Positions 20,855 to 31,451 of a DNA stretch of 64,000 nucleotides are shown here, one piece after another. Position 1 is the stretch's first letter. The number at the start of each line of letters is the position of its first letter. The stretch is from Aquipseudomonas guryensis (GTDB lineage: Bacteria; Pseudomonadota; Gammaproteobacteria; Pseudomonadales; Pseudomonadaceae), in NCBI RefSeq assembly GCF_014164785.1, contig NZ_JACJFN010000001.1:496001-560000 (forward strand). The letters are read 5' to 3'. Under the pieces are notes generated by a model. That model worked only from the letters and a program-made list of their open reading frames with translations. It was not told where the DNA came from and made no database searches. The position numbers were made by a program, and so were the translations under genes.

Positions 20855-22156
20855 TTATTGCAAAGTGTGTTGTTCGAGGAATTCCTGCGGCTGCCAGCCT
20901 TCGCGACTGACCAGCCGATTCAACTCTACACGCGGCAGGCGAATGGCCAAGAGAATATCGCCCTCTTCGTCATGCTCTTCGCTCTGCACTGCGTTCAACG
21001 CAAAGAATTGCGCACGCAAACGCCCCAGGCGCTGCGGCAAACGCAGGGTACCGACAAACAGATCCTCACCGAGCAGCTCTGCCACAGCCTGGCGCAGCAA
21101 CTCCAGACCCTTGCCGTCACGCGCCGACAGCCATACGCGCAGCGGCTTGCCGTCGCCGTCACGCTGAATCTGCGGCTCGACGTGCTCCAGCAGATCGATC
21201 TTGTTGTACACCTCAAGCATCGGCAGCTCGTTGGCACCGATCTCGCCCAGCACGGCCATGACCTGCTCGATCTGCTGGTCGCGCTCCGGCTCGTAAGCAT
21301 CAATCACATGCAGCAGCAGATCAGAGTTGCTCGACTCTTCCAGGGTGGCGCGAAACGCCTCGACCAGCTTGTGCGGCAAGTGACGGATAAAACCCACGGT
21401 ATCGGCCAGCACCACCGGCCCCAGATCATCCAGCTCAAGACGACGCAGGGTCGGATCGAGGGTGGCGAACAGCTGGTCGGCGGCATACACCTCGGAGGTG
21501 GTCAGCGCATTGAACAGGGTGGACTTGCCGGCGTTGGTATAGCCCACCAGGGATACCGAAGGAATGTCCGCGCGCTTGCGCCCGCGTCGCGCCTGCTCCC
21601 GCTGGCTGCGCACCTTCTCGAGCTTCTGCTTGATCTGGCGAATGCGTACACGCAGCAGACGGCGGTCAGTTTCCAGCTGGGTTTCACCCGGGCCGCGCAG
21701 ACCGATACCACCTTTCTGCCGCTCAAGGTGGGTCCAGCCGCGCACCAGACGGGTACTCATGTGATCCAGCTGGGCCAGTTCAACCTGCAGCTTGCCTTCA
21801 TGGGTACGCGCGCGCTGGGCGAAGATATCAAGAATCAGGCCGGTACGGTCGAGCACCCGGCACTCGAAGACGCGCTCTAGGTTGCGCTCCTGGCTGGGTG
21901 TGAGGGTATGGTTGAAGATGACAAGGTCGACTTGTTCGGCCTTGACCAGGTCACGCAGCTCCTCAACCTTGCCACTGCCAACCAGAAACTTGGCGGTCGG
22001 CTGATGACGCGGCACGTTGACGAAGGCTGCCACATCCGCACCGGCAGACAACGCCAGCTCGCGGAACTCCTGCGGGTCTTCACGCGCCTCGGGATTCTGG
22101 CCATCCAGGTGAACGAGGATGGCCCGCTCACCACCACCGTGGCGCTCAAAAAACAA
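20855..22156 (-). CDS. hflX: GTPase HflX
   Basis: A 433-residue TRAFAC-class GTPase that binds 50S subunits and rescues stalled ribosomes under stress. The N-terminal HflX domain (about 1-180) has the glycine-rich GPGETQLETDRR segment. The G domain has P-loop GYTNAGKSTLFN, the G3 motif DTVGF and the G4 motif NKID. The start codon is TTG (LFFERHGGGERA), preceded by GGGAG at six bases. It lies 12 bases after hfq, as in the classic miaA-hfq-hflX arrangement. Confidence 0.97.
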   Translation of the reverse strand: MFFERHGGGERAILVHLDGQNPEAREDPQEFRELALSAGADVAAFVNVPRHQPTAKFLVGSGKVEELRDLVKAEQVDLVIFNHTLTPSQERNLERVFECRVLDRTGLILDIFAQRARTHEGKLQVELAQLDHMSTRLVRGWTHLERQKGGIGLRGPGETQLETDRRLLRVRIRQIKQKLEKVRSQREQARRGRKRADIPSVSLVGYTNAGKSTLFNALTTSEVYAADQLFATLDPTLRRLELDDLGPVVLADTVGFIRHLPHKLVEAFRATLEESSNSDLLLHVIDAYEPERDQQIEQVMAVLGEIGANELPMLEVYNKIDLLEHVEPQIQRDGDGKPLRVWLSARDGKGLELLRQAVAELLGEDLFVGTLRLPQRLGRLRAQFFALNAVQSEEHDEEGDILLAIRLPRVELNRLVSREGWQPQEFLEQHTLQ

Positions 22157-22168
22157 GGCAGACTCCCG

Positions 22169-22423
22169 TCAAATGTTGCCCGGCTCGGTCTGCTCGCCTT
22201 CGGTTGCGCTCGGCAGGCGGACTGGGCGACTCGGCACAACGGTAGAGATGGCGTGTTTGTAGACCATCTGGCTGACAGTGTTCTTCAGCAGAATGACGAA
22301 CTGGTCGAAGGATTCGATCTGGCCTTGCAGCTTGATGCCGTTCACCAGATAGATGGAAACCGGTACGCGTTCCTTACGCAAGGTATTCAGGTAAGGGTCT
22401 TGTAGCGAATGCCCTTTTGACAT
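22169..22423 (-). CDS. hfq: RNA chaperone Hfq
   Basis: An 84-residue Sm-fold protein that forms a hexamer and pairs small RNAs with mRNAs. The Sm1 motif ([19 protein letters not shown]) and the Sm2 motif ([11 protein letters not shown]) are complete, followed by a short acidic tail typical of Pseudomonas rather than the long E. coli tail. I start it at [13 protein letters not shown] (22423); an ATG three codons earlier lacks a better ribosome binding site. In Pseudomonas it also works with Crc in carbon catabolite repression. Located between miaA and hflX. Confidence 0.98.
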   Translation of the reverse strand: MSKGHSLQDPYLNTLRKERVPVSIYLVNGIKLQGQIESFDQFVILLKNTVSQMVYKHAISTVVPSRPVRLPSATEGEQTEPGNI

Positions 22424-22519
22424 GTGCCGCACTCCTGTAGGGTCAAAATGTAGTAAAGCAAAGGTGGCTTATGCCGTATCACACCCAATAAGCAAGGATA
22501 GACGGCCGCCGAAGAGGTC

Positions 22520-23491
22520 TCACTTCAATATGGAGACCGAGTTCAGGTATTTCAAGGCACAAGAAAGATTGTCACTGGCCAGACTGTCCAGCCAATGCAG
22601 GTTTTCCCAGCTGCGCAGCCACGTAAACTGCCGTTTGGCCAGCTGACGCGTGGCAATGATCCCCCGCTGCGTCATTTCGTCGCGATCCAGCTGACCGTCC
22701 AGATAATCCCACACCTGGCGGTAACCGACTGCGCGAATCGACGGCAAACCTGCGTGCAGATCACCACGCCGGCGCAACGCTTCGACCTCTTCGACAAAGC
22801 CTTGTTCCAGCATCAGGTGAAAACGCTGGGAAATCCGGGCGTGCAACACTTGTCGCTGCTCCGGCGCAATGGCGAAGTGCGCCACAGTATAAGGCAAATG
22901 TGCCATTCCGGGTGCGCCACAGCCGCTATTTTCAGCGGCTTGCTGCTGCCTGTGCGCCGTCATGCTCAGGCCACTGACCCGATAAACCTCCAGCGCACGG
23001 GTGAGACGCTGCGGATCATTAGGGTGGATACGCGCGGCCGACTCCGGATCGATTTCGGCCAGCTCGCGATGCAGGGCCTGCCAGCCATCGACGGCGGCGC
23101 GCGCCTCGATCTCAGCGCGCACGCTCGGATCGGCGCCGGGCATATCGGCCAGTCCTTCAAGCAGCGCCTTGAAATACAGCATGGTGCCGCCAACCAGCAG
23201 AGGAATACGTCCACGCGCAGTGATTTCGGCCATCGCCACCAGGGCGTCGGCACGGAATTCGGCAGCGGAATAGCTTTCGGCCGGGTCACAAATATCGATC
23301 AGCCGATGCGGATAACGCTCCAGGGTGGCGCGATCCGGCTTGGCGGTGCCGATGTCCATGCCCCGGTAGATCAAGGCCGAGTCGACGCTGATCAGCTCGC
23401 AGGGCAGGGCATCGGCCAGGGCCAGGGCCAGATCGGTCTTACCGGCGGCGGTCGGGCCCATCAGGAATATAGCGGGAGGTAGTGCATTCAT
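22520..23491 (-). CDS. miaA: tRNA dimethylallyltransferase
   Basis: A 323-residue enzyme that adds an isopentenyl group from DMAPP to A37 of tRNAs reading codons that begin with U. P-loop [12 protein letters not shown] lies near residue 13, then [16 protein letters not shown], a typical MiaA block, and the tRNA-binding insert. I start it at [12 protein letters not shown] (23491); longer in-frame extensions overlap mutL and look unlike the family. It is followed by 96 bases before hfq, room for an hfq promoter. Confidence 0.97.
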   Translation of the reverse strand: MNALPPAIFLMGPTAAGKTDLALALADALPCELISVDSALIYRGMDIGTAKPDRATLERYPHRLIDICDPAESYSAAEFRADALVAMAEITARGRIPLLVGGTMLYFKALLEGLADMPGADPSVRAEIEARAAVDGWQALHRELAEIDPESAARIHPNDPQRLTRALEVYRVSGLSMTAHRQQQAAENSGCGAPGMAHLPYTVAHFAIAPEQRQVLHARISQRFHLMLEQGFVEEVEALRRRGDLHAGLPSIRAVGYRQVWDYLDGQLDRDEMTQRGIIATRQLAKRQFTWLRSWENLHWLDSLASDNLSCALKYLNSVSILK

Positions 23492-23522
23492 AGACAACGG
23501 CGCTCCAGGCGCGGAATGCGAC

Positions 23523-25400
23523 TCAGCGGCCGCGCAGGAACAGCTTGTCGAGATCATCCATGCCCAACTGGGTCCAGGTCGGCCGGCCATGGTTGCACTG
23601 GCCACTGCGCTCGGTCTGCTCCATGTCACGTAACAGCCCGTTCATCTCGGGCAGGGTCAGGCGCCGATTGGCGCGCACCGCGCCATGGCAGGCCATGGTC
23701 GCCAGCAGCTCGTTGAGATGGGCCTGGATGCGGTCACTGGTGCCGTATTCGAGCAGATCGGCGAGCACGTCGCGCACCAACTGGGTCGCCTCGGCCTGCT
23801 TGAGCAAGGCCGGGATCTGGCGGATTGCCAGGCTTTCCGGGCCCAGGCGCTGCAGCTCGAAGCCCAGACGCTGAAACCAGCTGCCATGCTCCTCGGCGCA
23901 ATCCGCCTCGCGCTGGCTCAGGGCAATGGACTCCGGCACCAGCAAGGGCTGGCCGCGAAGGCCTTCGCTGGCCATGGCGGTTTTCAGGCGTTCGTAGGTG
24001 ATGCGTTCGTGGGCCGCGTGCATATCCACCAGCACCATGCCCTGGGCGTTTTCGGCGAGGATGTACACACCCTTGAGCTGAGCAAGGGCGTAACCCAGCG
24101 GCGGAATATCGCCCTGAGCCTGCGGCAGACCAACCGGCGCCGACTCGGGCAGTGGGGCGAAATACTCGCGATAGGCGCCCTGGGACTCGGCAACCGGTAC
24201 AGACGACTCGGGACGCGGCGCCTGGTAGCCGGCACCCGGCGAACGCCAGACCGAGCCCTGCGCAGCAGGCTGCTCAAGCATGTTGGCCGCCAGCCCCATC
24301 TCGCCCTGCGGGCCGAATTCACCAGCAGCCTGCCCACTCGGACGTACCATCTGACTCACCGCTGCCGGGGCCGCCAGCTGATCTTCCGGACGCACTTCAC
24401 CGAGGGCGCGATGCAGGGTGCCGTAAAGGAAGTCATGCACCATGCGCCCATCGCGGAAGCGCACTTCATGCTTGGTCGGGTGGACGTTGACGTCGACTAC
24501 CGCCGGATCGATTTCGAGGAACAGCACAAAGGTCGGATGACGGCCGTTGAACAGCACGTCACGGTAAGCCTGGCGCACCGCATGGGCGACCAGCTTGTCG
24601 CGCACCATGCGGCCGTTGACGTAGAAATACTGCAGGTCCGCCTGGCTGCGCGAGAAGGTCGGCAGACCGACCCAGCCCCACAAGCGCAGGCCGCTGCGCT
24701 CGATCTCGATGGGCAGGGCCTGCTCGAGGAAAGCCGGGCCGCACACCGTGGCGACACGGCGGGCACGACTGACCTCATCCGGCGCTTCGTGCAGGGCGAA
24801 TACGGTCTTGGCGTTATGGCGCAGGTGAAAAGCCACATCGAAGCGGGCCAGGGCCAGGCGCTTGATGACTTCCTGCAGGTGATCGAATTCGGTTTTCTCG
24901 GCGCGCAGGAACTTGCGCCGCGCCGGGGTATTGAAGAACAGGTCACGTACTTCCACCGAAGTACCAACCGGATGCGCCGCCGGCTGCACCCGCGCCTCCA
25001 TATCGCGGCCTTCGGTTTCCACCTGCCAAGCCTGCTCGGCGTCGGCAGTGCGCGAGGTCATGGTCAGGCGCGCCACCGAACTGATCGAGGCCAGCGCTTC
25101 ACCACGAAAGCCCAGGCTGATCACGCTTTCCAGGTCTTCCAGCTCGCGAATCTTGCTGGTGGCATGCCGGGCCAGGGCCAGCGGCAGGTCGTCAGCAGGA
25201 ATACCGCCGCCGTCGTCGCGCACCCGCAGCAGCTTGATCCCACCCTGCTCGACTTCCACGTCGATGCGCCTGGCGCCGGCATCCAGACTGTTCTCCAGCA
25301 ACTCCTTGATCACCGAAGCCGGCCGCTCGACCACCTCACCGGCAGCAATCTGGTTCGCCAGCCGCGGACTGAGCAGCTGGATGCGCGCCCCACCACTCAC
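23523..25400 (-). CDS. mutL: DNA mismatch repair protein MutL
   Basis: A 625-residue GHKL ATPase that links MutS to downstream repair. The N-terminal ATPase has the expected motifs ([30 protein letters not shown]). A linker of about 110 residues, rich in Pro, Gln and Ala, leads to the dimerisation domain. That domain carries [12 protein letters not shown] near residue 456, the metal-binding nickase motif (DxHAxxExxxxE) which is absent in E. coli MutL. Repair in this organism should therefore use a MutL nick rather than MutH. The start overlaps the amiB stop as ATGA. Confidence 0.97.
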   Translation of the reverse strand: MSGGARIQLLSPRLANQIAAGEVVERPASVIKELLENSLDAGARRIDVEVEQGGIKLLRVRDDGGGIPADDLPLALARHATSKIRELEDLESVISLGFRGEALASISSVARLTMTSRTADAEQAWQVETEGRDMEARVQPAAHPVGTSVEVRDLFFNTPARRKFLRAEKTEFDHLQEVIKRLALARFDVAFHLRHNAKTVFALHEAPDEVSRARRVATVCGPAFLEQALPIEIERSGLRLWGWVGLPTFSRSQADLQYFYVNGRMVRDKLVAHAVRQAYRDVLFNGRHPTFVLFLEIDPAVVDVNVHPTKHEVRFRDGRMVHDFLYGTLHRALGEVRPEDQLAAPAAVSQMVRPSGQAAGEFGPQGEMGLAANMLEQPAAQGSVWRSPGAGYQAPRPESSVPVAESQGAYREYFAPLPESAPVGLPQAQGDIPPLGYALAQLKGVYILAENAQGMVLVDMHAAHERITYERLKTAMASEGLRGQPLLVPESIALSQREADCAEEHGSWFQRLGFELQRLGPESLAIRQIPALLKQAEATQLVRDVLADLLEYGTSDRIQAHLNELLATMACHGAVRANRRLTLPEMNGLLRDMEQTERSGQCNHGRPTWTQLGMDDLDKLFLRGR

Positions 25401-26848
25401 GGCTGAGCCGCCAGCGCAGTAGCAGGGATACTCAGGGTCTGGCCGACCTTGATCACGTCCGAACGCAGCGAGTTGGCACTGCGCAGGGCAGACAGGCTGA
25501 CCTGATAGCGCTGGGCGATCAGCGCCAGGCTCTCGCCGGACGTGACCACATGCTCACGCGGCCCCGGGGCGATTTTGCCGGTATCGCGCAGCCAGGCGAC
25601 ATAGGTGCCGGGCGGCGGGTTCTGCTGGAAGAACTGCTTGACCCCCGTGGTGATCGAGCGCGCCAGGGCCTGCTGATGACTGTGGCTGGACAGCTTGCGC
25701 GCTTCGTTGGGGTTGGAGATGAAGCCGGTCTCGACCAGAATCGAGGGAATATCCGGCGACTTCAGCACCATGAAACCGGCCTGTTCGACCCGGCGCTTGT
25801 GCAGCGGGGTGATGCTGCCCATGTTGCTCAGCACTTTCTGCCCGACATTCAGGCTGGAAGACAGCGAAGCGGTCATCGACAGATCGAGCAATACACCGGC
25901 GAGCATGCGGTCCTTGTCGTCGAGGCTGACGTTACCGGCACCACCGATCAGATCAGACTGGTTTTCGCTATCCGCCAGCCAGCGTGCGGTTTCCGAGGTG
26001 GCGCCGCGATCCGACAGGGCGAATACCGAAGCGCCAAAGGCTGCAGCACGAGGCGCGGCATCGGCATGAATGGAGACGAACAGGTCGGCGCCCTTCTTGC
26101 GGGCGATCTCGGTACGCCGACGCAGCGGAATGAAGTAATCACCGGTACGCACCAGTTCGGCACGAAAGCCCTTCTCGGCATTGATCTGCCGCTGCAGTTC
26201 CTTGGAGATCGCCAGGGTCACGTTCTTCTCGAAGAGCTTCTTACCTGGGCCGAGGGCGCCTGGGTCTTCGCCACCATGACCGGCGTCGATGGCCACGACG
26301 ATCTCACGCTTGCCACCGGGGATTGGTGGTAGCTTGCTCGGCGCAACCGCAGGCACAGCGGGGACCGCTGGAGCTTGCGCGACATTGCCAGTGTTCGTCG
26401 CCGGTGCAGCCGCAGGAGCGCTTGAGGCACCAGGGGCCTCCTCATCGAACAGGTCGACCACCAGGCGATGGCCATATTGCTGATTAGGCGCGAGGGTGAA
26501 GCTCTTGGGTGATACCGTCGCAGACAGGTCGAGCACCAGGCGCAGATCGGTGGGCGAGCGCTGCGCCGAGCGCACCGAGGTTATCGGCGTATTGCTCAGC
26601 GACAGTTGATCGAGTCGGGCAGCCAGGGTGGCGCCATTGACATCGATGACGATGCGATTGGGCGCCGCCAGGGTGAACACGCTGTGCTGCACCGGGCCAG
26701 ACAGGTCGAAGACCAGGCGGGTGTTATCCGGCGCACGCCACAGGCGCACACTGCGCACTTCCGTCGCGGCCAGCACGTCGACAGCCAACGCCGCCAACAA
26801 CAGCCCTACTCCGCCAAACAGCGCACGCATGCGCATAGCCTTCCCCAT
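25397..26848 (-). CDS. amiB: N-acetylmuramoyl-L-alanine amidase AmiB
   Basis: A periplasmic amidase (about 483 residues) that splits daughter-cell peptidoglycan at division. A signal peptide (about 1-27, ending VDVLA) is followed by an AMIN domain that binds the septum, a Pro/Ala linker, the zinc-dependent Amidase_3 domain ([12 protein letters not shown], then SIHADA and LVETGFISN) and a C-terminal LysM domain. Activation by a LytM protein such as EnvC is expected. The start is uncertain between 26848 and 26830; the latter has GGAAGG at better spacing. It overlaps mutL by four bases and lies 19 bases after tsaE. Confidence 0.94.
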   Translation of the reverse strand: MGKAMRMRALFGGVGLLLAALAVDVLAATEVRSVRLWRAPDNTRLVFDLSGPVQHSVFTLAAPNRIVIDVNGATLAARLDQLSLSNTPITSVRSAQRSPTDLRLVLDLSATVSPKSFTLAPNQQYGHRLVVDLFDEEAPGASSAPAAAPATNTGNVAQAPAVPAVPAVAPSKLPPIPGGKREIVVAIDAGHGGEDPGALGPGKKLFEKNVTLAISKELQRQINAEKGFRAELVRTGDYFIPLRRRTEIARKKGADLFVSIHADAAPRAAAFGASVFALSDRGATSETARWLADSENQSDLIGGAGNVSLDDKDRMLAGVLLDLSMTASLSSSLNVGQKVLSNMGSITPLHKRRVEQAGFMVLKSPDIPSILVETGFISNPNEARKLSSHSHQQALARSITTGVKQFFQQNPPPGTYVAWLRDTGKIAPGPREHVVTSGESLALIAQRYQVSLSALRSANSLRSDVIKVGQTLSIPATALAAQP

Positions 26849-26867
26849 TTTTATAGACAAACTCTTA

Positions 26868-27332
26868 TTAGGCAGCACATAAGGCCGTGCACCACGCCTC
26901 GGCCCGCGCACTGTGCGGTTGCAGCAGCAGCGCACGACCGGCCTCTTGCGGGCTAATGGTAATGTCCAGGTCAGCCTTTGGCAAAACGCCGACACCGCGC
27001 TGCGGCCACTCGATGAGGCACAGTGACGCGCCGTCGAAGTAGTCGCGGATACCGAGAAACTCCAGCTCCTCGGGATCGGCCAGACGGTACAGGTCGAAAT
27101 GGAAGATGCGCTTGTCACCCAGCTCGTAGGGCTCGACCAGGGTAAAGGTCGGACTCTTCACCGCCCCGGCATGGCCCAAGCCGCGCACGATGCCGCGCGA
27201 GAGGGTGGTCTTGCCCGCCCCAAGATCGCCATGCAGATAGATGATGCCCCGCCCTTCGGTCAGTACGGCCAGGCGTGCACCAAGGGCCAGCATGGCCTCC
27301 TCGCCCTCGGCATAAAGACTTACTGCAGGCAT
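26868..27332 (-). CDS. tsaE: tRNA threonylcarbamoyladenosine biosynthesis ATPase TsaE
   Basis: A 154-residue P-loop ATPase needed, with TsaB and TsaD, to make the t6A37 modification of tRNAs that read ANN codons. Walker A is [13 protein letters not shown] near residue 36, followed by the family blocks [10 protein letters not shown] and HFDLYRL. I start it at the ATG of [12 protein letters not shown], which has GGAG eight bases upstream; a TTG two codons earlier is possible. The gene overlaps the 3' end of nnrE by 13 bases and precedes amiB. Confidence 0.95.
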   Translation of the reverse strand: MPAVSLYAEGEEAMLALGARLAVLTEGRGIIYLHGDLGAGKTTLSRGIVRGLGHAGAVKSPTFTLVEPYELGDKRIFHFDLYRLADPEELEFLGIRDYFDGASLCLIEWPQRGVGVLPKADLDITISPQEAGRALLLQPHSARAEAWCTALCAA

Positions 27333-28819
27333 GCACAATGCTCCTCAAGCAACTGACGAATGGTAGGAATCAGATCGCTGGCCGCCAGACCTCGACCACC
27401 AGCACCAAGCAGCTGCCCGGCGCTGGCATGCAGCCAGACACCCAGCGCCGCTGCATCGAAGGCGTCCAGCCCCTGACCGCGCAGAGCACCGATCAGCCCG
27501 GCCAGGACATCGCCGAGGCCGGCGCCGGCCATTGCCGGATGGCCGCGATCAGCCAGTAGCAGGCGCCCGTCAGGTGAGGCGATCAGGCTGCCAGCGCCCT
27601 TGAGCACCACCACAGCCTGGTAGCGCTGCGCCAACGCCAGCGCCGCCGCCGGCCGATCGACCTGCACCTCGGCCGTGCTGCAACCGAGCAGGCGCGCGGC
27701 CTCGCCGGGGTGCGGGGTGAGCACGCTGTCGGCCGGCAATTCGGCAGCTCCGTCAGCCAGCAGGTTGAGTGCATCGGCATCCCATACCTGCGGCCGCGGA
27801 CTGGCCGCCACCGCACTGAGCAGGCTACGCCCCCAGGCCTGGCGCCCCAGGCCTGGGCCGACCACCAGCACATCGGCCTGCTCGCAGAGGCGCGGCAGCT
27901 GATAGGTCGAGTCGGTCGCCATGCACATGATTTCCGGACGCCGCGCCAGGCTGGCGGCCACATGCTCGCCGCGGGTTGCCAGCGTCACCAGACCCGCCCC
28001 GCTGCGCAGGGCGCTTTCCGCCGCCAGCAGGGCCGCGCCACCGAAACCGCGATCACCGGCCACCACCAGCACATGGCCGAACAGCCCCTTGTGAGCGGTA
28101 CGCGAGCGCGGCGCCAGGCGCGGCACATGGGCGCCAGCCAGGCGCAGTGCCGTGCAGGGCTGCGCCGCAACCAGTTGCGGGTCGGCTTGCAGGTCGTCGA
28201 ACTGCAGATCGCCAATCCAGTCCGGCGCATCGCCGGTGAACAGGCCGAGCTTGAGGCCGATAAAGCTCACCGTCAGGTCGGCACGCACGGCATGCTCGGC
28301 TACCTGGCCGTTATCGGCATGCAGCCCGGAGGGAATATCCAGCGCCAGCACCGGCAGGCCGCTGCCGTTGATCTGCTCGATGGCGGCGGCGTAGGGCTCG
28401 CGCAGTGCTCCGTGGAAGCCGGTGCCGAGCAGCCCGTCGACCACGATGCCGCACAGTTGCGCATCAGCGCTCCAAGGCTCGATCGCCACGCCAGCCGCCA
28501 GCGCGGCCTGGTAGGCCGCCGCGGCATCGCCGGCCAGCCTGTCCACCGCACCCACTGCCAGCACCCGTACCGCCCAGCCGGCCTTGTGCGCCAGCGCCGC
28601 CAGCAGATAAGCGTCGCCCGCGTTATTGCCCGAGCCGGCCAGCACGCTGACCTCCCCCGCCTGCGGCCAGCGCCGGCGCAAGGCACGCCAGGCGGCATGG
28701 GCGGCGCGCTGCATCAACTCGAAGCCGGGCGTACCGGCGGCGATCAGGCGTGCATCCAGCTCACGTACCTGGGCGGCGCTGTACAACGGCAAGGGCAATT
28801 GGTCTTGGGTAAGCGACAT
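27320..28819 (-). CDS. nnrE: Bifunctional NAD(P)H-hydrate epimerase / dehydratase
   Basis: A 499-residue metabolite-repair enzyme. The N-terminal YjeF_N half (about 1-215) epimerises R- to S-NAD(P)HX (motif [13 protein letters not shown]). The C-terminal ribokinase-like half dehydrates S-NADHX with ADP ([13 protein letters not shown], then [15 protein letters not shown]). It starts the long nnrE-tsaE-amiB-mutL-miaA-hfq-hflX series and is divergent from queG. Also called nnr or yjeF. Normal length, no odd features. Confidence 0.95.
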   Translation of the reverse strand: MSLTQDQLPLPLYSAAQVRELDARLIAAGTPGFELMQRAAHAAWRALRRRWPQAGEVSVLAGSGNNAGDAYLLAALAHKAGWAVRVLAVGAVDRLAGDAAAAYQAALAAGVAIEPWSADAQLCGIVVDGLLGTGFHGALREPYAAAIEQINGSGLPVLALDIPSGLHADNGQVAEHAVRADLTVSFIGLKLGLFTGDAPDWIGDLQFDDLQADPQLVAAQPCTALRLAGAHVPRLAPRSRTAHKGLFGHVLVVAGDRGFGGAALLAAESALRSGAGLVTLATRGEHVAASLARRPEIMCMATDSTYQLPRLCEQADVLVVGPGLGRQAWGRSLLSAVAASPRPQVWDADALNLLADGAAELPADSVLTPHPGEAARLLGCSTAEVQVDRPAAALALAQRYQAVVVLKGAGSLIASPDGRLLLADRGHPAMAGAGLGDVLAGLIGALRGQGLDAFDAAALGVWLHASAGQLLGAGGRGLAASDLIPTIRQLLEEHCACLQ

Positions 28820-28883
28820 GGTTCGGTGATTCCGGCGAGGTCTGGCAGAATTATACCCATCTCCCTCCGGTTACCACTCCAGC

Positions 28884-29954
28884 ATGTCGACCTCCCTTCC
28901 CGATCTCGTGCACCTGGCGCAATCCATCAAGGATTGGGGACGAGAGCTGGGCTTCCAGCAGGTCGGCATCACCGACGTGCAGCTGGGCGAGCACGAGCAG
29001 CACCTGCAGCGCTGGCTGGACGCCGGCTACCAGGGCGAGATGGACTACATGGCCGCGCACGGCAGCAAACGCTCGCACCCGGATGAACTGGTGCCGGGCA
29101 CCCTGCGCGTGGTCTCGCTACGCATGGACTACCTGCCCGGCGACACCCAGATGGCCGAGCGCCTGGCCCAGCCCGAGCATGCCTATGTATCGCGCTATGC
29201 GCTGGGTCGCGACTACCACAAGCTGATCCGCAAGCGCCTGCAGCAACTGGCCGAACGCATCCAGGCCACCATCGGCCCGTTCGGCTACCGCGCCTTCGTC
29301 GACAGCGCACCGGTACTGGAAAAAGCCATCGCCGAAAAAGCCGGGCTCGGCTGGATCGGCAAGAACACCCTGGTACTCAATCGCAAGGCTGGCAGCTGGT
29401 TCTTCCTCGGCGAGCTGTTCGTCGACCTGCCGCTGCCGGTGGACGAGCCGCATGCCAGCGAGCACTGCGGGCGCTGCAGCGCCTGCCTGGACATCTGCCC
29501 GACCAATGCCTTCGTCGGCCCCTATGTGCTGGATGCGCGCCGCTGCATTTCCTACCTGACCATCGAGCTGAAAGGCGCGATTCCCGTCGAGCTGCGCAGC
29601 CTGATCGGCAACCGTGTATTCGGCTGCGACGATTGCCAGATCGTTTGCCCATGGAACCGCTTCGCCCGCCCCACCAGCCAGGGCGACTTCCAGCCGCGTC
29701 ACGGCCTGGATAACAGCTCGCTGGCCGAACTGTTCCTGTGGAGCGAGGCGGAGTTCCTCAGCCGCACCGAAGGCTCGCCGCTACGCCGCAGCGGCTACGA
29801 GAACTGGCTACGCAATCTGGCCGTTGGCCTGGGCAATGCGCCGTCGAGCATTCCGGTGCTGGAAGCGCTCAAGGCACGTCGCGAACATCCGTCGGCACTG
29901 GTGCGCGAGCATGTCGAGTGGGCGCTGACGCGCCATGAAAAAGGCCCGCACTAG
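28884..29954 (+). CDS. queG: Epoxyqueuosine reductase
   Basis: A 356-residue cobalamin and iron-sulfur enzyme that reduces epoxyqueuosine to queuosine in the wobble position of tRNA. Two ferredoxin-type clusters are visible: CGRCSACLDICPTNAF (near residue 195) and CDDCQIVCPWN (near residue 250). The C-terminus has a HEAT-like helical repeat. It is divergent from nnrE and convergent with orn; its stop codon lies in the loop of the shared terminator hairpin. Matches PA4950. Confidence 0.96.
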   Translation: MSTSLPDLVHLAQSIKDWGRELGFQQVGITDVQLGEHEQHLQRWLDAGYQGEMDYMAAHGSKRSHPDELVPGTLRVVSLRMDYLPGDTQMAERLAQPEHAYVSRYALGRDYHKLIRKRLQQLAERIQATIGPFGYRAFVDSAPVLEKAIAEKAGLGWIGKNTLVLNRKAGSWFFLGELFVDLPLPVDEPHASEHCGRCSACLDICPTNAFVGPYVLDARRCISYLTIELKGAIPVELRSLIGNRVFGCDDCQIVCPWNRFARPTSQGDFQPRHGLDNSSLAELFLWSEAEFLSRTEGSPLRRSGYENWLRNLAVGLGNAPSSIPVLEALKARREHPSALVREHVEWALTRHEKGPH

Positions 29955-29963
29955 GCGGGCCTT
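29941..29963 (-). terminator. Terminator of orn overlapping the queG end
   Basis: Stem AAGGCCCGC (29941-29949) / GCGGGCCTT (29955-29963) with loop ACTAG. On the minus strand it continues into TTTTTCATGG. The left arm is coding sequence of queG and the loop holds its TAG stop. Confidence 0.75.
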
Positions 29964-29971
29964 GAGTCATC

Positions 29972-30517
29972 TCACACTTTCAGGAAGTGCTGACGATAGT
30001 GCTTGAGCTCGGCGATAGACTCGCGGATATCGTCCAGCGCCTGGTGGGTGCCCTGCTTCTGGAAGGAGTCCTTGACCTGCGGCGCCCACATGCCGGCGAG
30101 GATCTTCAAGGTCGACACGTCCAGGTAGCGGTAGTGGAAGTAGGCTTCCAGGTTCTGCATGTATTTATAGAGGAAGCGCCGATCCTGGCCGATGCTGTTG
30201 CCGCAGATCGGCGACTTGCCTTTCGGCACCCACTGCTCGAGGAAGGCAATGGTCATGGCCTCCGCCTCGGCCGGGCCGATCTTGCTCTCGCGCACGCGTT
30301 GGGTCAGGCCGCTCTCGCCGTGGGTACGGGTGTTCCACTCGTCCATGCTCGCCAGCAGCTCATCACTCTGGTGCACGGCGATCACCGGGCCTTCGGCAAG
30401 GATATTCAGGTCGCTGTCGGTGACGATGGTGGCCATCTCGATGATGACGTCCCGCTCCGGCTCCAACCCGGTCATTTCCAGGTCGATCCAGATCAGGTTG
30501 TTGGGGTTCTGCGGCAT
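29972..30517 (-). CDS. orn: Oligoribonuclease
   Basis: A 181-residue DEDDh 3'-5' exonuclease that degrades two-residue RNAs, including pGpG from c-di-GMP breakdown, so it completes c-di-GMP turnover in Pseudomonas. The DEDDh signatures are visible: [11 protein letters not shown] near the start, the internal YLDVSTLK block and [11 protein letters not shown] near the end. I start it at [13 protein letters not shown] (30517); a GTG or ATG upstream would add residues without family match. Convergent with queG. Confidence 0.96.
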   Translation of the reverse strand: MPQNPNNLIWIDLEMTGLEPERDVIIEMATIVTDSDLNILAEGPVIAVHQSDELLASMDEWNTRTHGESGLTQRVRESKIGPAEAEAMTIAFLEQWVPKGKSPICGNSIGQDRRFLYKYMQNLEAYFHYRYLDVSTLKILAGMWAPQVKDSFQKQGTHQALDDIRESIAELKHYRQHFLKV

Positions 30518-30558
30518 GACGGTTACTCCTGAGTCCAAGGCGCCAGTTTAGCAGCAGG

Positions 30559-31329
30559 CTACAGCTGCCAGAGCAACAGGCGTGAGTCGCGCCAATCGTG
30601 CAGCTCGATGATTTCCTGCGCCGGCACCTGCGGAATCTCGAAACTGTTGCTGATCAGCAGAGCGCCAGGGCGCATTTCTTCGCGCGCTTTCTGCCACAGC
30701 TGCGCCATCGGTGCCGGCGAGAGGAAGCAATAGACCACATTGTACGGGGCCAACGCCTCACGCCACAGGCTGCGGTAGCGCACCCGGCAATTGCGGTACG
30801 GCAGGCAACGCAGCCAGGCGCAGAGGAATACCAACGGCGCCGTCTCCACCCCATGCAGGCGCGCCTGCGGGTAGTCACGCGCCAGCTGCACCAGAGTGCC
30901 CGCCAGGCCGCAACCCAGGTCAATGAAGCGAAAATCCGCCGGCAGCCCGGCCAGGCGCTCGCTCAGGCGCTGGCGGGTGCGCGCGCCGCTGAGGTATAGC
31001 GGCACCTGTTCACGAAAGCTGTTCCAGTTGATCAGCAACAGCAGCAGAAAAGCGCCGAGAAACCACCAGGACGGCAACTCGCGCACCTGCAGGGCCAGCA
31101 GCGCCGGCACGAAGACGAAGTTGAGCGGCAACCACCAACGGCGCAAGCCCAGCCAGTGCCCCAGCGCTGCGGCCAGGCCGCCCTGCAAGACGGCAGCCTG
31201 CCACAGCGGCAGGCGCCAACCCGCCAGTTGCTTGCACAGCACCAGCAGCAGCGCCACGCCGAGCAGGGCCAGCAACTGGGCCAGCAACGCCAGCATGGCC
31301 GGGTAGCGATTACGCAAAAGATCGAACAT
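30559..31329 (-). CDS. Membrane-anchored class I SAM methyltransferase
   Basis: A 256-residue protein with three or four hydrophobic segments in the first ~105 residues followed by a soluble Rossmann domain. Motif I (FIDLGCGLAGTLVQLA) starts near residue 135 and the acidic residue that should hold the SAM ribose appears in HGVETAPL. Downstream blocks (VVYCFLSPAPMAQLW) also fit class I methyltransferases. Nothing identifies the substrate; a lipid or membrane protein is likely given the anchor. It lies between orn and rsgA, transcribed with orn but separated by about 40 bases. Confidence 0.78.
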   Translation of the reverse strand: MFDLLRNRYPAMLALLAQLLALLGVALLLVLCKQLAGWRLPLWQAAVLQGGLAAALGHWLGLRRWWLPLNFVFVPALLALQVRELPSWWFLGAFLLLLLINWNSFREQVPLYLSGARTRQRLSERLAGLPADFRFIDLGCGLAGTLVQLARDYPQARLHGVETAPLVFLCAWLRCLPYRNCRVRYRSLWREALAPYNVVYCFLSPAPMAQLWQKAREEMRPGALLISNSFEIPQVPAQEIIELHDWRDSRLLLWQL

Positions 31330-31451
31330 GGCTCGACGGGCATCCAGCAGTCATTGAAGGCAGCGCCTGTTGTACCAGCTCAGGACTCTCCACAGCCAGC
31401 ACCCGGGCCGCGTGCTAAACTCGCGGCCGTTTCACTTCCCCCGGAAAGGTC

